NCBI GenBank assembly: GCA_034359265.1 | Contig: CP136896.1 | Span: 68,521,501-68,585,500, forward strand | DNA from: Canna indica | Lineage: Eukaryota; Streptophyta; Magnoliopsida; Zingiberales; Cannaceae | Direction of reading: 5' to 3' | DNA: 64,000 bases | In this document: positions 22,961 to 32,585 of the stretch, piece by piece | Layout of the letters: the number at the start of each line of letters is the position of its first letter | Numbering within the stretch: the first letter of the stretch is position 1 | Notes under the pieces: model-generated | What the model was told of the DNA's origin: nothing | What the model saw: only the letters and a program-made list of their open reading frames with translations | Database searches by the model: none | Made by a program: the position numbers and the translations under genes

Positions 22961-23047
22961 CAAGTTTCTAGTAGTGAGGGTATCAAGTTCAAATTTGCTT
23001 CGGATCAAATTCAAACAATTCAAATATGTTCTTAAGTAATAGCTTCC

Positions 23048-23064
23048 AAGTAGAAGGACAATGT
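23048..23064. repeat. Left 17-bp target-site duplication of LINE-C
   Basis: AAGTAGAAGGACAATGT occurs again exactly at 46208-46224, directly after the LINE 3' end. The 23-kb separation is explained by later insertions into the LINE. Confidence 0.85.
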
Positions 23065-23074
23065 ATGACGAGTG

Positions 23075-23339
23075 TAAGAGGAGGCGATAGGCGGGGCGCG
23101 AACAAGGAACTTGAACTGGAGGGATCTCAAGAGGAGAGACTATGACCTAAAAAACCTCCTGATTCTGGCATCAAGGGGAAGAGGATTGACTGTGTGGAGA
23201 GATTGATGGAGTTGAAGGAGAAGAATCTCCCTATTGCGATAGATCCAGGTACGAGTTCTTGGAGTGAGAAAGGTGCATCAAAAAATTTGTTAGCATCTAT
23301 TGATAATAGGGACAAATATGTTTCATTGAGTAATCCATT
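23075..23339 (+). pseudogene. LINE-C ORF1 N-terminal piece before CACTA-3
   Basis: A frame with GKRIDCVERLMELKEKNLPI, AIDPGTSSWSEKG and DNRDKYVSLSNP runs to the CACTA-3 insertion point. Past the transposon the same frame continues with FVENTLVIFDGSNRG when one ATT copy is counted, which supports a split ORF. The family match is weak here because LINE ORF1 N termini diverge quickly. Confidence 0.55.
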
Positions 23340-24260
23340 CACTACAACAGATTCGGTCAGTGGCCGCATAATTTTTCATGACTATAAGTTGACTTATCGT
23401 GGCTACAATTCTTTAGCCACGAAATAATTTTCGTTGAGTACTCGTGGATATACATGGCGTGGCTACTGATCACTAGTCACAAATATCGTAGTACGTGAAA
23501 ATAATATATATCATTTGTGACGAAAGTTATTGTTAGTATTGAATAATTACAAATGTGGATAATAATATTATTCGTGGTAATTACCTCATGCAATATTCAT
23601 CATAAAATGTACTTTAGCCACATAGATATTATAACCAATACATGTTATAATGAAATGTAATCATGAAAGTTTCGTGCATATTAGTCATCTAGCTTTGTGG
23701 TCAATACTGTAGTTCGTGGCAACTTATTACTTAAGTTAATAATCTTAAAAGTTATTATCTATAATTAGTTTCATAACTAAAAATAATATGTAAGATTAGC
23801 CACGAGTATCGTTGCTAATATTGTATAATATGTTTGTGACAATAGAACCAGTCGTGACAAATGAACAATTAATCGTCATATAAAATTAGTTCCAACAATA
23901 AATTTATAGCAATTAATGAACTATAATTAACGAACCACACGTGGTAATCGAAAAAAATTATTCCCATGAAATATATGTGACAAATATGAGAGTGCTTACT
24001 ACAATAACACTCATATACTTTTGTGACAAATTGCAGTGATAGCCATGAAAATAAATATCGTGATAACAAGCTTGAGAGAGTTGTTGTCACGCGTTTTTTG
24101 TTGTAAATGCTTACGGAGCATTTCTCACGATTTTTTTATGAATATCATTTATCCTACTTTAGTGACAAACAAATTATTCAAAAACATCAATCACGAATAT
24201 TCGTGGTTAATGTTGGATTCACATTTACAACTCTATTTGCATTACTAATCATATGACATT
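23340..24260. repeat. CACTA-3 left subterminal repeats
   Basis: Many variants of CGTGGCTA, TAGCCACGAA, TTCGTGG and TTGTGAC in both orientations. They are presumed TNPA-type binding sites. The motif is unlike that of CACTA-1 and CACTA-2, so the families are distinct. Confidence 0.8.
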
Positions 24261-24639
24261 AATCAAAATATCAATAATTATCAAAAATATTCTTCACAAT
24301 AATGAAAATATATCATATCTAACGTCTCAAAAATATAGTCTCATAAATAGCAATACTAATTTTTCATCAAAAAAGCAAACATTAAACAAGTTTGGATTTG
24401 TCAAATATTCTAAAATACAATGAGTGTTATCAAAAGTTATGATGACAACGTCAACATATCGTTTTTCAGTCTTCACCTACAAGCACATATCACAGTGATA
24501 TCAAGTAGAAATGACCTGCACCATTAACCATAAATATTGTTATCAAGTAGAAATGATGTCGTATATTGTAGTCTAATGTAATATTACATCATTAATCATT
24601 ATGATGTCGTATAGGTCTCAATGAATTCATTGATACCTA

Positions 24640-26690
24640 AGGAACTTAATAGCAGAAATTTATAATATGTATACCTGAGCCACCTAATGTGATTGAAAGA
24701 AAGCCTCCATCTTCTCTTCCATTTATCTTTGTCGATCCTCCATTATTATTATCTTTTGTTGTTGAGATTGAATTTGTTCATGTTGATATTGAATTTGTGC
24801 CTGTTGAGATTCAATTTTTTCTTCTTGAGATTTAATATGGTCTGAAAGCTCCTCAGAACGCTTCTCTGCTGCTTCAGCTTTTCTCTATGTTTGCTCAAGT
24901 TCAATAGCAGCATACCCTTGAAGATGAAGGAGGGCGAACATCATACCCTAAACCTTGAGAATACCTCGGCCTTGTACCCATGACTTGCCGAAAAATTTGG
25001 TCCTCTGTCACCAACAGCTCGCCTCTAGATTGTGTAGTAGCTTCAATGACCTCAACTTGTGCAACAACCATAGCATCCTATAAATAGAATCAGTATGAAA
25101 AAGATATGTAGTATATATAAGAACTTAAGCACATACAAATTTTTCTTTCGCTTGATCATGAGTCTATCCTTTTCCCTCTTTGAAATGAACATGCTTATAC
25201 ATCTTAATCAGGCTACCGGGTGCATCAGTAGTAGTATCTCGCTGCATATTATAAAAATAAAATGATAGCATATTATAATTTAAACTTTCAACATAACGCA
25301 GAAAAAAACACCAAGAAAGTGAATGAGAAAAGAACAAATAACCTCCCAAAACAATGAAACAAGTATGTCTAACAGCACTTGGGTATTAAAAACTCTTAAC
25401 ATAATCAAAGAAATAAAGAGTAAGATATACAAACTTTGAAATAAATATTTTTGTACCAGGTCATGAAGATGCTGGATAAAAGGCTTTAAGCCTCCACAAT
25501 GATTAACCACAAGGTTCTTGCGATTTTTAGAATTGACCTCACTTCATTTTTGATTGATAATACACATTTATATGAAAAATCAGTTTATCAAGTAACATCG
25601 TCAAGCTCGAAATTATCATCACCATGATCGTAGATCATTTGGTTATGTTAAGAGTAATATCGTCAACTTTATTGAGATATATACCTTAAACTTTTCATCC
25701 ATAAAATGCTTGCAGACCATCTCCCAATCTCCTTGTAAGACTCCATCATATGGACATCTGAATGCTAATTCATTTCCACCTTTGTCTTCAAAGTGTTTGT
25801 TCAGCTTTGCTCTGTATTCCCTGAATCGTTGTTGAATCATTAGGTTGATTGCAGCTCTCACATGATGAGTCTCAAGATCAATATCAAATTTATCCTGAAA
25901 GTTCAAAATAAATTATGAGTATTATAAGAAAAAAATAAACATTTAAAGAATGTATTTAACTACAATCAAATTACCGTGTCATATATATGAATTAGATGAC
26001 CCTCTTCAACTTCATACTAGTTCCGACAATTGAAAGACATATGATCTCGACATAAAATTCCAACCTCTCTAATAAATTCCTTTGCCCACATAACAACTGG
26101 ACGCGTCTTTCCCTTCTCTATCTCTATCTTAGGACGTCCTACTCTTTTAATGTGCTTGTTCAAACTAGCATTGATTGCTTTACCACGTCCTGCTCTTTTT
26201 GCGCCATCAGGAGCTGTAAAGAGCATTTAAAAAGTTATGTTATCTTGCAATATATGAAGGATCATTTCTAAGTATAAAACTTTCAAAGTTGACAAAGATT
26301 ACCAGCACCCTCTACCAATGTCTGGGAGGAAGGAACTTCTAGTTGTGTTGCCCCAGTGGGTAGATTAGATGGCCAATTTGAATGTCCAACCACTTGGGGT
26401 GCTCGTTCCCTTGGTACTAGATTTGGCACTTACCATAACAGACAATTCGAAATCAATGTACCCCCGATATAAATCTTGAGATGAGTAATATGCCAAGAAA
26501 AATAAAATGGTAAAAATAATTTCTTCTAACTTACCAATTCTATTCTCAAGCACCTCCGTTGAGATTCCTACTTGCGCATCACTCAAGCGGGAACCAGAAG
26601 GCACATTTGATTCCCCAGCAACTTGTGAACCTACAGTTGACCGTGTGGATGATCTCAAAAATCATTTTCCCGATGCCATATGCAAAGCTG
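24640..26690 (-). pseudogene. CACTA-3 TNPA-like gene (Transposase_24 type), decayed
   Basis: Exon-like minus-strand pieces run from 26690 leftwards. The first has VGSQVAGESNVPSGSRLSDA. The next is a basic segment, GAKRAGRGKAINASLNKHIK, followed by RPVVMWAKEFIREVG. The core piece has RAAINLMIQQRFREYRAKLN and ELAFRCPYDGVLQGDWEMVC. Smaller pieces include VNHCGGLKPFIQHLHDL and APGSLIKMYKHVHFKEGKG. The C-terminal segment has VEVIEATTQSRGELLVTEDQ and MGTRPRYSQGLGYDVRP, then Gln-rich repeats. This order fits plant Ptta/En/Spm second proteins. In-frame stops (for example after SFNCRN and after KEGKG) mark it as a pseudogene. Confidence 0.72.
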
Positions 26691-26800
26691 CAAGACCATA
26701 TATCATGTTGATCAGTAATAATATAATAAGCATTTAACATAATTCTAACTTTAAATAAAAAATAGAAAAAGTAAACGAACAAATAACATACAAATCATTG

Positions 26801-29800
26801 TTACATATCAACACCGCTATCGTCTGAATTGCATAGGTCATCGTTATTGGAGTTGATTGTTTCATCGTCCAATTCAGTCTCATCATCTGCTATAGTAGTT
26901 GTTTGAACATTATCTACTCGAATCTGCTCAAGGTTTGCATTTCTCCTACTCAAAGAAAATGCTTCCAGGTCTTCGTCGTCGACATCATCATTCTCCTCAA
27001 TGATTATGGTGGTTTGCTCACATTGCATATCTTGATATGGTTCATACACAATGTAAGGCTCAGTTTCATCCCTATCCTCATCGTCCTTATTATCATCAAC
27101 TTCCATGTCATCGTAGGAATTCCTTGGTTGAATCTTTTGTACAACGTGCCAATCACCCCTTAATTTAGTATCCTTAACATGGAATACTTGTTCTGCTTGT
27201 GATGCAAGGATATATTGATCATTTTTGTACCACTTGCGGGAGACATTAACACTAGTAAAGAAGCGATCTTTTTGAATTCCCATCCTCGTGTTGCCAACAT
27301 CCCACCAATCACACTCGAAGAGAAAAACACGGTAGCCTTTGATGTAACTCAACTCAATGATATTCTTGATAACACTGTAAAAATCAATCTCAGTGGATTG
27401 ATGATCTCCCTTGACTACTACACCACTATTTTGAGTAATAAGGTTCTTTTCCTTCTCTGCAGTATGAAACCGAATGCCATTACTAATGCACCCACTATAC
27501 CATCTGGCTCGTGAGTTAGGACCAATAGCCAAGGAATACATAGCCTTCCTAGCCTTAGGAGATTTTTGTTGGCGTAATTGCACCATCTAAATTTATTTCA
27601 GTATGTCTAAGATTGTAATAAAAAATATAAAGAATGAATCTATTATCTTACGCGTGCTCAAAACTAATTTGCAAATTCTCTTTCATGTCTCTCTTGCACA
27701 TTTATCTCACTTTGCTTTTGCAATTCACGAATATGCTCCCTAAAGCAACATAAAACATATAGAGTGAAATTACTTTCTGTATAGCCATCAAAATATATAT
27801 AAAAATAAACTACTATAAGTACACTTACTCAAATATGAGGCTATTTCCTCGCAGTTATTCAAAATATACCACCGAACCTTCTCAAGAGTAGACTTCTCCA
27901 TTAGCTTCATGTTATTTGAAGAGCTTAAAGTGCGAATACTATGTCTAAAAACCGATAGCTCACTATTTTCCATGCCACCATCATAATTTATTTCTTTTTG
28001 ATTGAATTTGGTTTCTACTCCACTCAAATACATTGAGCAAAATGTCAAGCATTCGCTATCAATGTAGGCTTCAGCAATTGAACCTTCGGGTCGAGCTCTA
28101 TTCCTCACATACTTTTTCAACTTGTGAAGAAATTTGCTCAAAAATAAAGAATCCACTCAGTAGGTCAAATTAAATTAAGAGAAAACTAACTCAAGTTACA
28201 AAAAACAACATTAATATTACCTTTCAATCGGATACATCCAACGATATTGCACGGGTCCTGCAAGCATTGCTTCTTCGGGCAGATGAATTGCCAAATGCAC
28301 CATGACATTGAAAAAGGTAGGTGGAAATATCCTCTCCAACTTGCATAATATAATTGTAATGTCTTTATCCAACCTCTTTAAGTCTTCCATTTTAAAAGTT
28401 CTACTGCACAGTTCTTTGAAGAAGATGCTAAACTCAACTAGTGAAGTGTATAACTCTTTATCCAAATAATCGCGAATTGCAACCCGGAGGAGTCGTTGCA
28501 GTAAAACGTGATAGTCATGACTCTTTAGGCCATAAATAGTTTTTTGGTTTACATTCACACACCGACCAATATTGGATGCATAACCGTCAGGGAACTTGAC
28601 TGACTTCAACCATTCAAAAAATAGTTTTTTTGTCTTTTGAGGATAATGTATAAGAAGCTTGTGGCATTAGAAATTTATCTCCATCGGGAATCAAATGTAA
28701 TTCCTTTCTTATACCTATTTCTTGTAAGTCCATGCCAGCCTTTGGCCCATCCCTCGTTTTCGAATCGATATCCAACAAGGTTCCTAAGATGTTATCACAT
28801 ATGTTTTTCTTAATATGCATGACATCAAGATTGTGTCTTAGCTTTAGTGTTTTCCAATAAGGCAATTGAAAGAAAATACTCTTTTTAGTCCAATTCAACT
28901 CCGAATCGGTGCGTTTTCTCTTCTTGTTGCTTGATAATTTTCCAAATATGACTTTTGGAATATTATCAAGTTGTTCAAGCACTTCTTCACCTGACAATGT
29001 TTTGGGCCTCGCCCTGTCCTCATTTGTACCATCAAATTGTTTTCGGCGTCTTCTTCAAACATGATTGTTGTCCAAGAAACGTCGATGTCCCATGTAGCAT
29101 AGTTTTTTCCAATATTTCAAGGACATAAAAGATGTTTCCTTATTGCAATTAGGGCATGCTAAAAACCCTTTAGTACTCCAGCCAGACAAGTTTCCATATG
29201 CAGGAAAATCATTAATCGTCCATAAGAGTGCAGCATGCATTCGAAAACTTTGACTTGAACATGAGTCATGTGTCATAACACCATGCTCCCATAGCTCTTT
29301 CAGCTCATCCACCAAGGGTTGCAAATAAACGTCAATGTCGTTACCCGGTGATCTAGGGCCTGGAATGAGCAATGACATGAACAAAAAGGGGTCTTTCATG
29401 CATTTCCATGGTGGCAAGTTGTATGGCGTGAGCATTACGGGCCAGACACTGTAAGAGTTACCCATATTACCAAAAGGATTGAAACCATCACTTGCAAGAC
29501 CCAATCTGACATTACGTGGATCACTCGCAAACCATTGATGCTTAGCATCAAAATCTTGCCATGCAATAGACTCTGCAGGATGCTTGAACACGTTCTCCTC
29601 AATGTGACACTTATCCTTATGCCACCACATATCAGTTGCTATTTTTCTTGACATAAACAGTCTCTAAAGTCTTGGTATAAGCGGGAAATGTCGAAGTATC
29701 TTCTGAGGAACTTTCTTTCGCTTACTTTCCCTACTCTTATATCTAGATTCCCTACATACCGGACACTCAGTTAATTGTTCATTTTCATTCCTGAAAAGAA

Positions 29801-30527
29801 TGCAGTCATTCTTACAAGCATGTATTGGTATATAACCCAAGCCCAACTCTCGCATGATACTCTTGGCTTCATTGAAAGTTTGAGGAAGTGTCTCACCAGA
29901 TGGTAATGCAGACTTGAAGAGCTGAAGCATCCTATCAGCCCCTCTATTACTCATTCCTCCAATTGAAGCATTTAGATTTTCTACATTTGAAGGAAATGAA
30001 ATTTTTTTAGCAAAAATGATAGTTTGCTATACTTTTTGCACCCTGGATATATATAGCTCACGCTGCTCATCCTGTAGTAATTTATAAAACTTCTCTATAT
30101 TTACTCCTTCATTCCCAATTGAAGCATTTAGATTTTCTACATTTGAAGGATGGCAACTAGAAGCTTCAACGTATTGCTCACTAGCATATGTAAAGGTTGT
30201 AATAAAAGCATCTTCCAAAAGCTCATCTATCTCATCGCCATAATTACTTTCATCATCCAATCCATTATCAATGTCGTCAATGATTTTTGGCTCCAATACA
30301 TCACCATGATACAACCATCGTGTGTACCCTCTATCAAAACCATGTAATGACAAATGCTCCTTCACTTCCTCTATCTGACAAAAGTAACGATTTAGGCACT
30401 TACAACAAGGACATCGTGTCCTCTTTAATGAATCACAATGAGCAGTGGCCACATCTATGAATTCGTTCAACCCGGCAATGTATTCCAGACTTCCCCTCAT
30501 AGAATGTTGAATCCAACTTCTGTCCAT
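26801..30527 (-). pseudogene. CACTA-3 TNPD-like transposase gene, broken by stops
   Basis: Consecutive minus-strand frames cover a near-complete TNPD-type transposase. The N-terminal transposase-associated zinc domain is at 30527-30030 (MDRSWIQHSMRGSLEY, RCPCCKCLNRYF). The core (Transposase_21 type) follows at 29954-28614: ADRMLQLFKSALPSGETLP, IHACKNDCILFRNE, VRLGLASDGFNPFGNMGNSY, LLWTINDFPAYGNLSGWSTK and HNLDVMHIKKNICDNILGTL. DUF4218 is at 28609-27900 (VHLAIHLPEEAMLAGPVQYR). DUF4216 lies at 27586-26801, with an Asp/Glu-rich tail. Stops fall after LIPRL (about 29662) and after KKTIF (about 28614), and further frame breaks lie near 28200 and 27600. Some gaps could be introns. TNPD proteins cut the element ends; this copy is unlikely to do so. 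Confidence 0.85.
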
Positions 30528-31586
30528 ATTATGCTAGCTTAACAACAATCATAATGCGCTTAGTGAAAACAAGCTAATTCTATGTTTCAGTTCAGACAAG
30601 AGGGAAAGAAAAATTGTTAGTTTAACTCGGAGATGTAGAAGAGGTTGTCATGCTATTAACTGGAGATTAGAGATGCTAAAACAATCTTATAATATTGTGA
30701 TAAAATATTGGAAAATACAAAAAGTGGTAAAAGAAGTCTCAACATAGGCTTAGGATGATAGTACCGCATAGTTAATAGTTATATTATTCATTTATTCTAG
30801 TATCAGAATTCCTAATTAGTTTGGGAAGCTAATAAGATTAAAATACCCCTAAAACTAAAGCTTTATGAACTTTCCCCTAACCCGCCTATATATATGTGTG
30901 GTTATGTATTATATTGACTTTTGGTTTGGTGCCGATACAATCCACATAACAAAAATGCATTTAGGCATCAATCAAGGATTATTCCACTTCTTGCCTCATG
31001 TTACAAGTTCTTCTTGGGGATAAGTTTAGATTGATTCAGGGTCCCCTGTTGCATCAGGGTCCTTTTGATTGATTCCCAGCCTTATAATTGGATATCAATT
31101 TAGATTAGGTTGAATTAACCACATCAAAGTTGGGCCATTTTGGTAATTTTTAGCACATTTAAAACAAGATTTAATGAAGTGTAAGAAAGAAAACAGGGGA
31201 AAGGGGAAGAGTCCTATGAATGTGCAAAGGTGAACCTATGACTGCAACGATGATACAGAGAACATGTTGGTAATGCGTTTGCTATTTAAAAGACGAGTAC
31301 TTGTGATGATAACCCTGAATGGGCCTGGTTACTTGGAACAATGACAAATAGGAGGGAAAGGAATAAGGAAAAAATTTAAAGAGGAAAGAAGATCTATGAT
31401 GTAGCAAAGGCAAGCCTATGACTACAACAACTATACATAGAACATGTTGGTATTTCTTTGCTATTTGAAAAACCTAAGTACTTATGATGATAACCATGAA
31501 ATGAACAAGTATATGTTGCTGCTGCTCTTGCATTATTTAGTATAGCTCCCATGTTCTTTCTACTGCCATTCTTAGGAAATAACTAC
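30528..31586. other. CACTA-3 interior without a recognised gene
   Basis: Two related stretches, near 31210-31300 and 31395-31500, share TATGACTGCAACGATGAT/TATGACTACAACAACTAT and ACATAGAACATGTTGGTA. They are an imperfect direct repeat about 185 bases apart. No coding frame was recognised. Confidence 0.5.
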
Positions 31587-31705
31587 TATGGAGCCCGACT
31601 CCATAGAAAATCTTATGGAGTCGGGCTCTGATGACTCAGCACGAATCACAAAGCAACTTTTTGTTGCTTTGCGATTCGTGCTGAGTCATCGGAACCCGAC
31701 TCCAT
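31587..31705. repeat. Compact foldback hairpin
   Basis: The 93 bases at 31613-31705 fold into one hairpin. The left arm runs TATGGAGTCGGGCTC then GATGACTCAGCACGAATC, and the right arm is the near-exact reverse complement around a T-rich loop (CAACTTTTTGTTG). A further inverted piece, TATGGAGCCCGACTCCATA (31587-31605), lies just upstream. It could be a small foldback MITE or a precursor-like transcript. Confidence 0.85.
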
Positions 31706-32585
31706 AACTTGAAGTTGCGTCCCCATTCTTATGAAGGTGAAAACAATTAACAAATAGTACCTTTCAACATTCTTGGAAAAAAGAATATTATCCTAGAGGG
31801 GAAAGATGCCATTAGGTTCAATATGAATACTAAATATCGTGGATGCTTTCTTCAAGCAAAATTTTCTATTATGATTTATGACTTTACATTGGCACCTTGG
31901 CCAGGTAGATCCGTCCCACTCTCCGGACCTCACCTCTGTTTTTTTTGGAGTACGGGATGACTCGGATGCTGCTATTAAATGCGCTCTTTGCAATTGTTGT
32001 GGTTATAGAGGCATGATAAGACGACCTTTGCTATCTTCATAATTCCAATACCTGATTATATCTTTGAATTATACGATGAACATTTAGGTAGGTTGTGCTC
32101 TATTGGTGCACCTTAGTTTAATCTCATTTTGACATTGTTGACCTAATATACATTTCACTAAGACCAACAAAAACATGTAGATCTTGTAAACGTTGTGGTT
32201 AAGACTCATCAGTGAAGACTTCATGTACTCCTTGAACTACATGAAGAGTTTGACATCTTGACAGTATAATTTTATTGGAACTTTAGGAAGAAGAAGTTAA
32301 TGGATGGGAAGAAAAGGAGCTTTAGGAAAAAGAGAAGAAGATCAATGGGAGTGTAAAGAATAGATCAATGTGAGAAAGGTCTCACCTTGAGATAGAACCT
32401 GGCAAGGTCGTCGTCGCTTATCCACGGCGCCTCCGTCGCCCATGGCGCCTCTAATCATAATGTCCAGGAGAAGAATTAGGTGCAGCCCTAGTTTTTTTCG
32501 CCGATTGATCTTTCGTCTCCCTGCTGTGTATGGTGAGCGTAGGAGACTACGATTAATGGCGTTTCTCAAACCAATTCTCGGGTCA
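31706..32585. other. Unassigned sequence between the hairpin and the pararetrovirus-like ORF
   Basis: On the minus strand a short GC-rich start-like exon (MGDGGAVDKRRRPCQVLS, from about 32444) ends at a good donor (CTCAAG|GTGAGA, near 32390). Another short frame (31993-31793) holds WPRCQCKVINHNRKFC, a Cys-rich piece reminiscent of GRF-type zinc knuckles. Together these could be captured host-gene exons, but neither is identified. Confidence 0.3.

Larger units (their letters stand above)
19831..22976. mobile_element. CACTA-1: internally deleted CACTA (En/Spm) transposon
   Basis: Starts CACTACTA at 19831 and ends TAGTAGTG at 22976. Subterminal zones at both ends are filled with direct and inverted copies of GCAACGGC/GCCGTTGC. 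The interior carries a TNPA-like pseudogene and a 26-bp tandem array, but no TNPD gene. The sequence is close to CACTA-2 throughout, minus about 3.4 kb. The flanking triplets ATG and AGG do not match exactly, so the 3-bp duplication has mutated or been lost. Confidence 0.93.

Noticed and set aside
19831..22976. GCAACGGC repeats considered as a CRISPR array
   Set aside because: Copies occur in both orientations with irregular spacing and lie between CACTA termini; they are subterminal transposon repeats.
22980..23010. GGTATCAAGTTCAAATTTGC considered as a tRNA T-arm or tRNA-derived SINE box B
   Set aside because: No matching box A, acceptor stem or cloverleaf could be built around it.
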